Part shown: piece by piece, positions 1-10,998 of the stretch
Layout of the letters: each line of letters begins with the position of its first letter
Numbering within the stretch: the stretch's first letter is position 1
Source: Rhodocollybia butyracea
Taxonomy: Eukaryota > Basidiomycota > Agaricomycetes > Agaricales > Omphalotaceae
Direction: 5' to 3'
Length of the DNA stretch: 64,000 nucleotides
Assembly: GCA_015501585.1 (NCBI GenBank)
Contig: JADNRY010000275.1
Coordinates: 1-64,000, forward strand
Made by a program: the position numbers and the translations under genes
The notes under the pieces: model-generated
Database searches by the model: none
What the model was told of the DNA's origin: nothing
What the model saw: only the letters and a program-made list of their open reading frames with translations

Positions 1-358
1 CGCGGACTGAATATCCAACAGCTATAACATTCTTTTGCGGAGCCGACACAAGTCCAAGAAGATTCTTCGCATCATATATCAAACCAGGTTTCATCGCCTC
101 AATACCTGTCTGTCGGGGCCGTTCACCAAAAGAGGGCTTACAGTAAGACTGTGTATGAATTTGCGTGATCTTTCAGACACTATTGATAGTTTGTCTCGCT
201 GGGCAATGAGAATATTGCGCGGGACATGTCTGCGGCTCTATATCTTGAGTGATTTCCGAGTTGATAAGAGTTGTACTAGGCGGTGGCTCAGTATGCCTGA
301 TTCTAAAATACACTTTTTCTCCCATGTTTGGAGTTTCGTTGTGATGAATGGCGCGCAA
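1..358 (-). pseudogene. Edge-truncated reading frame of unknown function with one in-frame TGA
   Basis: On the minus strand one frame runs from an ATG at 358 down to the left edge and is interrupted only by a TGA at 175-173. Before it the frame reads MRAIHHNETPNMGEKVYF and is rich in polar residues; after it comes KPSFGERPRQTGIEAMKP and then IYDAKNLLGLVSAPQKN. The second part has the feel of conserved protein, and the piece YDAKNLLG recalls the N-terminal region of Hsp70-type ATPases, but the phosphate-binding motifs that would prove that lie outside the window or are missing. A TGA where CGA would fit (…INSV-[R]-KITQ) suggests a point mutation, or the TGA may lie in an intron I did not resolve. 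Function unknown. Confidence 0.3.
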
Positions 359-516
359 TTACTGGCGCTGCCATGAATACCTATCCTGTATGATACTGAA
401 AGTCATCTTAAGACAGATGAAGTACTGGCAGATGCAGATCACATGACCGAACTGCCCAGTTCTTGTCCAGTTCCTGCCCAATCATTGTCCAGTTGTTACC
501 TTGTAAAAATATCACT
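359..516. other. Intergenic; short direct repeats of CCAGTT-type words
   Basis: No gene is supported. Around 445-495 the words GCCCAGTTCTTG, GTCCAGTTCCTG and GTCCAGTTGTTA follow each other as an imperfect direct repeat. Confidence 0.3.
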
Positions 517-775
517 CGAAATTTTTAACTAATCACGAGCGAAAAAGATAAGTAATTTCATTATCTTTTTCGTCCGAAAAAGATAACAGATTACAGGCGA
601 AATTCTTATCGAAAAAGATAATCAATTACAATAGATTTTTAAGACAAAATTATCAAAGATTTACGAGCAAAATTCTGTTTGTTTTTCAATTTATTTTTCG
701 CACGAAAAAGAGAACCAATTTCGACCAAAATTCTTATCGAAAAAGGTAAATAATTACAGCAATAATTTCGGAAAA
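517..775. repeat. AT-rich interspersed repeat of CGAAAAAGATAA words with a perfect hairpin
   Basis: The word CGAAAAAGATAA or a one-to-two-base variant recurs near 541, 575, 609, 704 and 738. At about 562-588 the top strand holds TTATCTTTTTCG, a two-base loop, then CGAAAAAGATAA, a perfect 12-bp inverted repeat. No coding frame is credible here; the composition is far more AT-rich than the flanks. Confidence 0.6.
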
Positions 776-828
776 AATTTCGCCCGTTATTATTTGACGC
801 TGGCGTAGTGAGAATTACCGCTTGAAAC

Positions 829-1000
829 AATCATTGATCAAGGCAGAAGAAGATCAAGGATCGTGAGGACGAACGGAGCCATTGGTATCTCTAGATCCAT
901 TTCTGAAATAGTATATCATTCTGAACCAATGTGGATTTGAGATGAGCGAGATATTCGACTTTGCGCTGTGATTTGCGCTGTGAGCCAAAACCGCTAAGCT
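829..1000 (+). repeat. Dispersed repeat, copy 1 (second copy at 41195-41345)
   Basis: This block is closely matched by 41195-41345 in the same orientation. Shared words include GTATCTCTAGATCCA, CTGAACCAATGTGGATTT, GAGATGAGCGAG and GAGCCAAAACCGCT, in the same order. Copy 1 holds an extra tandem TTTGCGCTGTGA piece near 960-980. No coding frame or terminal repeat was seen, so this may be an LTR or SINE-like fragment. Confidence 0.6.
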
Positions 1001-1423
1001 GATAGCTCAAGCCTCAACCCGGACCGTCCATTCCCGTAGTCTGCTGTAGCCGATTCGATATATCCCATCTTACTTCCGTTTCTCATCGCCGGATCCGTAT
1101 CTCGATATCGCTATTGGTTTTTTTTGAAGTTTCCTCCCTCTCGACCCAACCCGAAGGAAATTTTAGACCTAACGACTTTTTCTTTGAACACAAAAATCGA
1201 GACCCAGGAGAACCACACGGATCCAAATAGCACGCCAGTTACTGCGATGCCGAAGATGAGGCTGGAAACTTGAAGACGAAGCGAGAAGGACAGCCGCCAC
1301 ATACTTAGGCCCCAAGTTGAACACGAGGCAGGAAAAGCGTCTACTACAGGTTCAAGGTGGAACATTATTACGAAGCGCCCGCTCACTCAACTCAGAGCTT
1401 TCACACTAGCCAAAACAGAGCGA

Positions 1424-2120
1424 AGTAGAGGTAGAGGTAGAGGTAGACCTAGAAGTAGAGCTTGTTTTAAAAGTGGAGCTCTACTTTTGGCCTAAAGGTA
1501 GATGTAATCGCAAAAGTAGAGCTATACTTTTTTGTGAGCACGTGCGGCTCTTCCGGTGTTCACCGGAGGCGTCGGCCGACGCGTCCCTAGCAGCTAACTG
1601 CCCTTACGCTTGCAGAAGGGTTTACATGGCTCAATATATACAATCTCTGTGCCTCCTAGTATATACATCGGATAGACAATGGGATATGTGACCACATTCC
1701 ACTAGTACATGATAACATCGACAAATACTGCTTATACCAGTCAAATACCAGTTAGTTCATCAGACAGTTGAATCAAAGGGAATAGCACACCTTTGATTTT
1801 TTCTTACCCAGTCAATAGAAAAGGTATCACCAATGTCAGAGCAGTCAGTGTAAGGCAGCATTGGTCCACTGCGGAGGACTACCGCCGTCGATGCGCCTAT
1901 CTCGGTGTCTGGGGCGGCGCGCATCAGTGTCGGCGGCGGCACCGAGATCAAGTGATCATCGGCCGCCGGGGTCCGGAATCCCTAAGTCATAAGTAGAGCT
2001 CAGGTAGAGCTCCACATTTTGCTCAGCTCTACTTTCTTGAACAGCTGAAAAAGTAGATTTGGGACACCTCTACCTTGACCTCTACCTCTACCTCTACCTC
2101 TACTTTGCAGGTAGAGCTGT
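1424..2120. mobile_element. Putative non-autonomous element with GTAGAG-hexamer inverted ends
   Basis: The left end (1424-1488) carries three GTAGAG hexamers followed by GTAGAC, AGTAGAGCT and GTGGAGCTCTAC. The right end (about 1990-2120), read on the minus strand, carries five hexamers of the same kind followed by AGTAGAGCT and GTGGAGCTCTAC in the same order. The two ends are therefore imperfect inverted repeats about 0.55 kb apart. The interior has no convincing gene; it includes a GC-rich block near 1560-1600 and 1880-1970. No target-site duplication could be fixed because the hexamers blur the boundary. Confidence 0.5.
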
Positions 2121-2755
2121 TTCTGCTACTGTGAATGTCCTCACTCAACTCGGCCCGATTCTCATTGTCGCTAACGAAGCCCGGACTATCCCAGATTTTG
2201 AAGCTTCTCCAACGGCCAAGTATCATCTGTATAAGTCGGTCCTACACTGCTTGACTTTGTAGCTCGCTTTTTACGCGACTGCACTGGAAGAACCTGTCTT
2301 TTCGTCCGAAATCGAACTCAAGACGCGTCATTACGGGCACAACAAAGATTTCGCCGACATTGGCACTGGACTCATTTACTCGCAGCTGATGAGGCTTGCA
2401 CTATGTTCGATGAACGTAGCCCTTCCTCTTGATTTTTTCTTTTCGTTTTATTAACAATTGTGGTGTTGCCCAGCATATGACACGTAAACTGGCATTCATA
2501 GATCTGGCCTCAGCTCGTGAGCGCGTCGTGGATGAACCAAAAGCATATCTAACATCATCGGCATCATTGTGGATGGGATTCACAAAGTCACTGCTACTAA
2601 GCATGCAATAGGCTAGGATAGGCTAGGATATAGGCTCACCGTCTCAAGGCAATTTGCCGTGACGAGGCTTGATCTTGATATACCCTGAATGATGTCAAAC
2701 TGATGAATTTACCGGACAGATACCCCCTGATTTGTTCTAAGCTGCGCTCACAGTG

Positions 2756-3130
2756 TTGCTGGTGTCACTCCCGAGATTGTTGCCGCTATTGGCGGTTGGA
2801 CTTCGCTAGCATTCCTGCTCTATTGGTGTCGTTTTGAAGATGTTCTCCCAACTCACGTACTTAAAGCTTACTTATGAGATTTCTCGCCTCAAACGTACTC
2901 TTGATGACTTTCAGAAATTTAATAAAATCCCTAATTCTCTAAGTGATGGATGTATTAACAGTCTCGATATTACCGATGACGAGTAACTACCTTATTGTAA
3001 TACATTTTTTTCTTGACATTTACCCAGCCCTTAAGGTCCGCTTGGATGTCCACGACATCCACGGGTGGGAGCGCGGGCTACAGCCCCCAATCACATTGGT
3101 CATTGTAGCTGCTCTATTCTTCATCAATTG
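2756..3130 (+). pseudogene. Truncated, frameshifted 3' end of a DIRS-like tyrosine recombinase
   Basis: The translated block AGVTPEIVAAIGGWTSLAF matches the recombinase at 23250-23320 (AGVSPEVVAAIGGWTSLAF) almost residue for residue, including the Tyr-Trp just after it. A frameshift at about 2875 moves the reading to EISRLKRTLDDFQKFNK, ending at a TAA near 2984. The RxxH box upstream is missing, so only the last quarter of the enzyme remains. The GC-rich tail ACGGGTGGGAGCGCGGG at 3060-3080 and the following ATTGGTCA word repeat the 3' end of the larger element at 23665-23730. Confidence 0.85.
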
Positions 3131-3826
3131 AATTCCATAGATTCTGTGCTATCTAGATACCTAGCTAGTAGACACAGAGTACTATGTGTGTTTGCACGCA
3201 TACTGCAGCGTGCGCCGACATTGGTACGGGCAGACAGACAGGCTCGGTGTCAAGTGACTAATAAGTGGGCAAATGCCGCGATAAACCGCCAGCTCCGCCA
3301 CAGCTTTTAGTACCCTAACAAAGAGTATCATACACGTCCGAGACAGGCTCAGAAACTCGAGGCAGCCGAAAGATCGAATCTACCTTGAGCCAATACTCAA
3401 GACGGCCGCTCAGCGCCATGTGCTCACAACGATTTCGCGAATGAGAGAAAAAACTCTCAGTGGCTTGCCTCAGCTTACTTCGTAGTATTACTACTACTAC
3501 CGAAAGGTAGCAGAAATTATATGGCGTAATAAACTATCGACTCTCTCTCTCCTGTACTTACCTGAAAAATCTTAAACTTGATAGATTGTGACAACTAAGT
3601 TCCGTCTAAGGCTAAGCATATGTTCCGAAAATTTTGAAGCGCTTTTGTGAAGAACAGGAATATGGTGATTGTCTGCCCATTAGTCAAGAAACAGAACCGT
3701 TAAACTCCAGAGGAAGTCTCTTGCCACCCGATGATCTTTCCAAAAATTAGGGTCTTTTGAACGCAGAATATGAATAGCAATGTAAAAAAAAAATTGAAAG
3801 GTACAATCGTGAGGACTACTCCTGAA
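3131..3826. other. Intergenic, no gene recognised
   Basis: Only short open frames without codon-like composition. A short TACTACTAC run at 3485-3500 is the only simple repeat seen. Confidence 0.4.
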
Positions 3827-5299
3827 CTAGTAAAGGTATTGCTTGATGATCCTGACCTGTTCCGGTGAGGAATCACCGACATTCCCCTCAAGTAAAGCAT
3901 TCCTTTTCATTTCATCCTCTCTTTCTTGCGCCTTCACCCTAGAGTCCTTCAGTCTCTGCAGGCCGTATTGAATACTGTTCAAATGGACCTCCACTGGAAT
4001 ACTGGTGCCTACGAGCTCAGGCTGAGAAACTCGTTCTCGTATGTCGTCCAAGTCATTACTAAAGGCTTCCAAAGTTTGAAGGGTAACAACGACAAGAGCC
4101 AGCGCTTCCCTGCGATAATTCCCTAATTCTCTGAGCAAGTTCAGATTATTGTTGTATCTCCTCAGCGCGCCCCTGTTCCCTCCAAAGACGGTCCAGAGAT
4201 CAGAAAGTAACTCAGACTTTGCTGAGGAAATGGTAACATCTTCTCTGGAGACAATCTCTTGTATAAGCGAGAGACGCTCTTCCAATGATCCAAGATTAGC
4301 ATGATCGATTTCCGCCTCTATGATTATTCGTGCGATATTCTGCTCAACAACAGACAATGTTTCGGTAAAAGTCCGGAGAACCATCTCTTTAGTTAGTTGC
4401 GAGTCAGAACGGAATGGGTTGATAGCGTCCAAAAAAGGCACCGAAATTGACTGGGCTTCGGAGATGGTGGAGATGGCCCACTCATTGACCGCCATGATCC
4501 TACGGTAAAGATCATCAGGACGGTTAATCTGGTATGAAGACAAGAGAACACACTTGTCAACGGAACCCGCCACCTTCGAAGACAGCCTCTGCAGACCACG
4601 CGCGGTCTCACGAGCATCCCCTCCGAAAGACGTTAACACTTCCACTAAGACAATCAATTACATGTCATCACTTTGTAAAAACTCTTACCCAATGAATCCC
4701 TGCTTGCCAGATTGCTATACTTCACAAGGCTCACGAGATCTGAAGTAGCCATATGCGCTTTCCTTATATCTAGGGATAACGTTGATCCTCCGGCTGATTT
4801 TTCCAACAGGATTTCAAATGTCGAAGTCTGCGTGTTCATCAAACCAGGGAAGTCCGCCCACTGAGGATTCGCACTTCGACCATCGAGTTTCGCGAGCTCA
4901 GCATTAGGACAGAGAGGGCCGAAGAACGGCACGTCGCAAAAAGGTTCCAGAGCCGTACCGATCTTTGAAGAAAGGTAGCGAAAAATGGCCATCGAAAACC
5001 ACAAGAAGATGAAGAAGGATAGCGGCCAGCGGAGAAGGTAAAGCCCTCCGAAAATTATGTCTAAGGTATAATGAAGAGCCAGCCGCGGGAAATGGGAATA
5101 TCGCGATTCAACAGAAGGAGCATCTTCATGACGTGTGACCGCTGTGTTTTGACTGGGTTGATTCCGTCGTTTTTTCGCTTTCCTATAACGGGTGGCATCT
5201 TCAATCCTGGAATTTACTGTCTGAGAAACAGGAAAGTTAACGAAAGGTTATTCCAGTGTGGAATGCTTAGGAGAACTTCTTCACCTTACGATTGGCCAT
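3827..5299 (-). CDS. Conserved basidiomycete membrane protein of unknown function (3 exons, 454 aa)
   Basis: Splicing rebuilds an open frame: exon 1 5299-5285 (MANRK), exon 2 5220-4689, exon 3 4644-3827. The introns are 64 bp and 44 bp with GTGAAG/CAG and GTAAGA/TAG ends, and the phases agree, giving 454 codons plus TAG. Residues 16-25 are very basic. Residues about 56-87 form a long hydrophobic stretch that can cross the membrane once or twice. Directly after it comes the cysteine-bracketed motif FCDVPFFGPLCP (Cys100, Cys109), then WADFPGLM and a long helical region, with a charged coiled-coil-like segment near the end. From general familiarity such single-anchor proteins with a Cys-Pro motif are common and uncharacterised in Agaricomycetes. 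No catalytic motif is visible. It looks intact and is probably a real host gene. Confidence 0.8.
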
Positions 5300-6134
5300 A
5301 ATAAGAAATTTTCGTTGCACTTTGCTGAAATGCTTGCGCTCAAGGAGCCACCAGGCTTCAAAACCAAAACAAAGAGGCTTGCTGTGGCGTAATCAGGGCG
5401 TAATCATGATCTGTCCCGCCCGGACCGACGGCTTCTGCCGGGCCTTTTCAATTGAGGTTGAGTACTCGACGCTTTGCCTTCTCTGATAAATTCAATTGGA
5501 ATACACAACTTGTAGTTATAGTAGAGAGGTCTAGACAGTGCACTGGATGGCAAATTAAGCTACCGGAGCTTTATTATAAATTCAGGCCCACAGTCCCATG
5601 GTAATCAATAGCATGAAAGTATTTCTATGAAGAGCATTCCATCGCTTCTGAACACCAGGGATTTCTCCTTCGCCGGTTTGGGTCAACTCCCGGTCTTCGT
5701 AGGCTACTCAGTGCTCGATTTACTTAAGTATACACAGGTAGCAATACGTGGGTACCGAAGGCGGAGCTCTATAGCTCAAAGGATATGAACGCCGACTTGA
5801 AATAATCCAGTTTCCATGTAGTATGTACAAACAGCATCTGTAAATAATGGTTAAAAGTAATGAAAGCTCCCTGATAATCCATTCTTAGTATCGTCGGGTC
5901 TTTCACCGACGTTAGAGGCGAAAACCTCATAGTACAGCAATGCTGGAGAGTCAAGACTGCTACCTCTGGCACATAAAGTGGAGCCCAGCTGGTTTTCAAT
6001 GGGGCTGCGCCAGTATACCTCCCTTATTGCTTGCTACTAACGTAATCTTGCATGATTTTGAACTCGTGCATACGGAGGAGCCTGCGAAATTTATACTGAA
6101 ATCATTACAAAGACTTTACGGTCAATTGAATTCC
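5300..6134. other. Intergenic, no supported gene
   Basis: Short frames exist on both strands (for example 5769-5999 minus) but none shows conserved-looking sequence or a splice partner. The stretch probably holds the promoter of the membrane-protein gene that starts at 5299 on the minus strand. Confidence 0.35.
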
Positions 6135-7214
6135 TTAGAAATCCTCCTCTTCTCCAGAGTCGTATTCTCCCTCCCCAGAATAGTACTCACCCTCCCCAGA
6201 GTTGTATTTGCCTTGTCCAGAGCTGTACCCGCTTTCCCCGGAGTCAACCTCTCCTTCGTCCTCTCCTTCCCATTCTCCATAATCGTTTTCTTCCTCTCCC
6301 TGGCCTCCATATTCCAGACCTTCGTCTTTCAACACCACCTGAAGCATTGAGTCTGCATGCATGCCAGCTTCTCCCACAGTATCGAAAGGGTCGCAAATCT
6401 TGACCTCAGCTGTGCCGTCTGAATGCTCAAGAATTAGTTGAAGCTCGGCACTACAAAAATTCAAGTTGATATGTATTTCGAAGCCTCTGATTCGAGCTGC
6501 TTACCGGTCAGGATCGACGCCAAATTCGCCGCATGCTTTGATGAATATCTTATGCACATAATGGCCCTTGCGGGTCATGAACACAGTCTTATCCTCATCA
6601 TCCGGATTGGTTGTGGAGATTGTGAAGTGTGGATTGGGGCTATCAGAAGTGGGAAGGCGAGTAAGTGTTGTCTCGTTGGAAGAAAGGGGAGGTGCTTGGA
6701 TTGAAGAATCTTTAAGCTGGGGGAGGTCAGGATATGCTTGAATTGAGGCGTCTTCAGAGGTGGGGCACGCTTGAATCGAAACGTTCTTGGAAGTGAGGTA
6801 AACAGGAGATACTTGAATCGAAGCATCTTTGAATTCTGGAATTCAAACTGGTTTAAGCCTGGAAGGTTACCATTCTATAATCGCAAAGACCACATACCAG
6901 AAGCAATCATGATATCGAATTCGTCGACATGTTCTTTGATCAACGGATATGTGATATCATCAATCTCATAGTGCTTGTTTGTAGAAACATGCGAGCAGTG
7001 GAAGGTGGGGACGCAACAGTCTGGCAGGTCGAATTTACGCTTAACGATGCGCACCATATCCTACATGCCATTTTAATAAGAAATCTGTGCAACACAAATT
7101 TATACCAACATCGTAGTCTTCCGGAGTGGCCACTAGTTTGCGTTTGGCCCCAAACACGAAGCCCATGACAGGAACGTTCGCACTAGAAGGGAAATCGGTC
7201 GAGCGTAGAAACAT
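6135..7214 (-). CDS. Unrecognised protein with acidic Tyr-Ser-Gly-Glu repeat tail
   Basis: Four coding blocks on the minus strand join in frame: 7214 to about 7106 (MFLRSTDFPSSANVPVMGF…PEDYD), then KRKFDLPDCCVPTFHC…EFDIMIAS, then a block with degenerate repeats of the type DASIQ/NVSIQ/DSSIQ spaced by 12-15 residues, then AELQLILEHSDGTAEV to the TAA at 6135. The clearest junctions are CTG/GTATGT…CCAG before the repeat block and CG/GTAAGC…GTAG before the last block. The C-terminus is strongly acidic and contains four copies of a YxSGEGEY-like unit. No known domain was recognised. The acidic tail suggests a nuclear or chromatin-associated protein, which is inference. The first intron has a weak donor, so the N-terminus is uncertain. 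Confidence 0.5.
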
Positions 7215-7689
7215 TTCAAGGAAGGAAACCGGGATGAGAAACTCTTGAGAGGGAAGAATTGCTGGTCAAGTTCACGACGGTCTAAGCCAAGGTTCTTTGT
7301 TCTTTGTTGTCTTTGACATGAGCAGCCCCCCGGGCCGGCGGATACGAAGCCGGTCTTCACTTTTCTCGTAGATTAAACAGCAATTCCAAGCAGCAATGAT
7401 TGAAGGAAATTGTTCGAGTTCGGTAAACCAAGACTGGTCGTAAACACTGACTGTCGTGCGTAAGAGCACGTGCGGATATGAACTTATACTTATGTCGTCG
7501 GGACTCAGAACTAGGATCAGTGATAGCAGAATAAAAGATGTGATGGAGCAGTATAGGTCTTTTATCCAAGGGGCAATATGACGGATGCGAGCTCGAGGGA
7601 CCAAATAGGAATGCCTAAGTAATACTTTTAGGCATATTAGCCTAGCTGTAGTTTACCGTTCCCGGTTTTGACCGAAGGCGTTTTTGCGC

Positions 7690-8170
7690 GCATCGAACCT
7701 ACTTATGCTTGTCATCATTGATACGTTGCTATTCCTTCTGGCGAGACGACGGTTGCTGCTGCCGCTGCAGTGTCTACGGCTTCTACTGTTCAGGTGTCTA
7801 AAGAGATGTCGCAGGCTTCAGCGGCTCGATTCAGGCAACAGCGCGAGAAGAAGATTGCCAACTATCCTCATTTCAACCTTGCTACGACTCGTACCCACTT
7901 CAATACAGCATCACCTGGATATTGTGAACCGAACGTTAAAGCTTGATTCTTCTGTGGATACCAGGAGTGACTTGTTTGGTCAAATTTGCCAAGTTGGTTC
8001 AGCAAGATTCGCGCAAGATTTCAAGTTCACCAGAACGAAGAGTTTTGAAGCAAGCATGGAGGAACACAACAGATGAGGGAGTGGACCCGTCTTCAGTGAT
8101 ACGCCTCTGTATTCATTCTCGGACACCTTCAATATCCCGTTTGCCTTCACCTGCACTACCTTCTGGCTTG
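7690..8170 (+). pseudogene. Coding-like fragment of unknown origin, broken
   Basis: In one plus-strand frame the sequence reads SGETTVAAAAAVSTASTV followed by SKEMSQASAARFRQQREKK and ANYPHFNLATTRTHFN, which looks like a real basic, coiled protein segment, before a TGA near 7949. Coding-like pieces continue in other frames (SDLFGQICQVGSARFAQDF; FSDTFNIPFAFTCTTFWL). No splice pattern could be made to join them cleanly, so this is probably a decayed gene. Family unknown. Confidence 0.3.
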
Positions 8171-8230
8171 TTCTCGACGAACGACACTGTCAAAGTCCTT
8201 GGCAACCAGCAGAGTATTCTCGTACATAGA

Positions 8231-8497
8231 CTAAAGCATTCGCATCTCTACCTCAGAGTACAGTTGTTCTGGTACATACGTATAGTTCCTTCGCCCAGAC
8301 TCCAGAACATTGTAGATATACTTTTCCGTCAGCATCAACACACGAGGATCAAATAGAATGCGATGCAGGAAATAGTTGGCGTTAGTGGCCCCACGCAGAT
8401 CCTGCAAGTTGGGAGCACATGCGCCCAGAAGTATACCTTTACATCCTACACAGACATAGTCACTAGTTTCGCGGGACACGAGAGCGATAGAGCTCAT
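8231..8497 (-). CDS. Possible exon of an unrecognised gene
   Basis: An 88-residue frame reads NYFLHRILFDPRVLMLTE and YIYNVLESGRRNYTYVPEQL, with no low complexity. It has no recognisable domain. A second minus-strand frame at 8869-8651 could be an upstream exon but no clear junction was found. Confidence 0.25.
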   Translation of the reverse strand: MSSIALVSRETSDYVCVGCKGILLGACAPNLQDLRGATNANYFLHRILFDPRVLMLTEKYIYNVLESGRRNYTYVPEQLYSEVEMRML

Positions 8498-9149
8498 CGT
8501 AGTCTGTCAACCAGAGCATGGCTTGACAATACAAGCTGTGTGAATGCATGTTAATGCTTAGGCACTTCGATGACGTCAAGTTGCCGCCCATTCATCGTGC
8601 ACGATACCCTGGCGATACCAATAGGGAGACGTGACAGTACAGCAATAAGATCAGCTGCCCCACGCGAGTGTATCAGGGAAAATGAGTGCCAGGGCACTGT
8701 AAGCGATACGTCTGGGCGAAAGAGGCAGTAAGGGCCACACCCTCTTTAGATGGGAACCAATAGCGGACTTCAGTGCAAACATTGCACGAGCGATAGTTCG
8801 AGCTTTAAGCTGCTGCATTTGCGTTATAGAGCGACGGCAGGATATAATGAGTGGAGATGAACAGGACACCTATGTACTTGTTGAACAAGCTCAAGGGGTT
8901 TTCCATCCACAAGGAAGATTGGCAGGGAGCGGGTAGCAGACCAGTTAGCATTCACTGAGTCTTTTTTGCACACAAGACTAGGAGATCGCATTTCAACAAA
9001 CCAGTGTTAAAATCTCAGTTTACGATGTTCAGTGTAAACTGTTTGTACTCATAATGACAACATGTAGCAGCCAACCTATAGCTGAGAAAAGGTGCATTGC
9101 AGTAATTTCAGCTCAATGTATATGTTTAGATACAGAGGCTATGAAAGGT

Positions 9150-9312
9150 CTTGACGTTGAGATTAAGCGCTTCACGCATTCCACAAAAGGAATAATGTCA
9201 CAGACTGGCGCCCAGACAGCCAAACTTTATCATCCAACTCTATCATTCACGGAAACAAACTTTATTATGACTCAATTTCTTCAGTACATGCCAGTGAGTC
9301 AATAGGTCCACC
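9150..9312 (+). repeat. Repeat copy left of the DOT1 gene (inverted partner at 11930-12110)
   Basis: Words ATTAAGCG, TTCCACAAAAGGAA, AATGTCAC, GGCGCCCA, CACGGAAAC, TCAATTTCTTCA and GAGTCAATAGGTCCACC occur in this order here and, on the opposite strand, in 12110-11930. The two copies therefore form a diverged inverted pair about 2.6 kb apart with the DOT1 gene between them. Confidence 0.75.
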
Positions 9313-9399
9313 TATCAATATATATCTATATCTGTGCAATAATATTTTCAAGGGCAAAAAACCAGCAAAAAAACCGGCAAAAAAACTAGCATCAACGTC

Positions 9400-10998
9400 A
9401 TGCCAACGAATGCGTATATCTCGGTGCGTATTTTTCCTCTTGTGCTCTGTTTTTGTTGCAATAACAAATCGTATGAAGCGATCGGCAAAAAATAGGTCTA
9501 CCTGCAGCCCAGCATGGAAGACCGCCTACATCATTTGTGCCTGTGACTGACCAGCAATCCTCGATCCTCAGCCCAATAACCACGGAGCCAATCAATATTT
9601 CAATCCAAACAGCAGATACCATATATGCTCTATACTCCACTTGGAGAAATTATGGATATTCAGTCAAGGGAATAAAGGAAAGCCGTGCTGTTTCTTCGCA
9701 ACAGATTGTCATGGATTCAGTGTCGCATTACATCGCCAGTGAGTTGTTGCTCTTGCCTGTGGATTAGTCGGCTCATTAATCGACTTTCTCAGTATTTGAT
9801 GATATCTCAGACTACGAAACCGTTGCTGGGTTCCCTTTGGTCACACTAATCTATCCTGGCGAAAGATTCTCTGAAAGGCACGTCTTAAAATGCACACTTC
9901 ATTAGACCTTGCTCCATCTCTCTTCTTAGTTTTTTGATTGCACAGCCAGAGTTTCAAGGTGGCTATGACCCAGTCGAAGACCTTTGTCAAACCCTCGATA
10001 TAATTTATGTCTCACTTGACAACCCGTCCACTGAAGCGATTTCCCAAATGCACAAAACCCACAAAGTGGTATGCTGTATCATTCCTCGCTATTTCTTACA
10101 TTAGTGTCTCAACTTTCTCTGCCTTTGCGAGAACTCTCGATCTGAGCTATTGGCGGCCCTCCAGGCACGCAATCTGTCTCTATTTCAATCCACTATTGAA
10201 AAAATCAACAAATATTTTAAATCGCTGCCCCCCAGCTCATGTCCACCCGAGATGTTTCTCTCTCTCCTACAACGTTGTTATAATATTCATGTCGAGCCCA
10301 GCCATGAAGCCCTCTTCTATCAGCCCAAAAGCGGGTCTGGTGAACAGTATGGAGAGTTGAAACCAGTACTTATCCAGCAGATTTTCCAAGATGCCCACAT
10401 AACATCAAGTTCAGTTTTCGTTGACCTTGGAAGTGGTGCTGGTACAGTGGTCTCACAGGCGTCACTTGTGTATGGTTGTAAATCCCACGGGATTGAGATT
10501 CGGGAACTGGCTTCAACCTTGGCCGATAAGTTATGGAAATCACTGCAAGCGCGCGCGCGCCTTTGGGGTATTACAACTGGAGAGGTGGAATTAATAAATG
10601 GTGACATACGCAATAATCAGCAGGTTGTTGACTTGATCAAAATTGCCGACTTGATTCTGGTCTGTAATGAAGTATTCCCTGCATCTTGTGAGTGCATCAT
10701 GATCTCTCTATCGCGCTTGCTCCCTAATATACTACCACAACAGTAAATAATGCCTTGGGGTCGTTACTCTTGTCAATGAAACCAGGCGTGCTGGTAGTTT
10801 CCTTACAATCACTCATGCTAACTCCTCGCATTGAGAGTTGTAATCGAAATCCGGGTAGGTGTTTTTCAACTGGTGAAAGCCATGACTTAAGTATTCTTGA
10901 CAGTTCATTTCACCAAGGCGGTTAAACAGTACAAGAGCAATACAACCAATTGGAAACACGCTGGAGGGACTTATTATCAGTACCAGAGACTGCCATAG
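9400..10998 (+). CDS. DOT1: DOT1-type histone H3-lysine-79 methyltransferase (7 exons, 418 aa)
   Basis: Predicted AdoMet-dependent nuclear enzyme that methylates Lys79 of histone H3 in nucleosomes. Exons 9400-9427, 9496-9738, 9793-9877, 9930-10068, 10132-10687, 10744-10854 and 10904-10998 splice with consistent phases into 418 codons plus TAG. The DOT1 catalytic fold is clear: the D1-loop motif YGEL (residues about 238-241), AdoMet motif I VDLGSGAG (262-269), then GCKSHGIEI (281-288), NGDIRNN (321-327) and VCNEVFPASLNNALG after the fifth junction, which corresponds to the family's NNF-type substrate/cofactor segment. Intron 3 (9878-9929) uses a GC donor; all others use GT. The N-terminal 165 residues are divergent, and the start ATG and first intron are the least certain parts. 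No stop or frameshift remains, so the gene looks functional. It lies between a pair of inverted repeats. Confidence 0.9.

Noticed and set aside
1..145. Hsp70-family N-terminus
   Set aside because: Only YDAKNLLG and its neighbourhood resemble Hsp70; the phosphate motifs are not in the window, so the family was not assigned.
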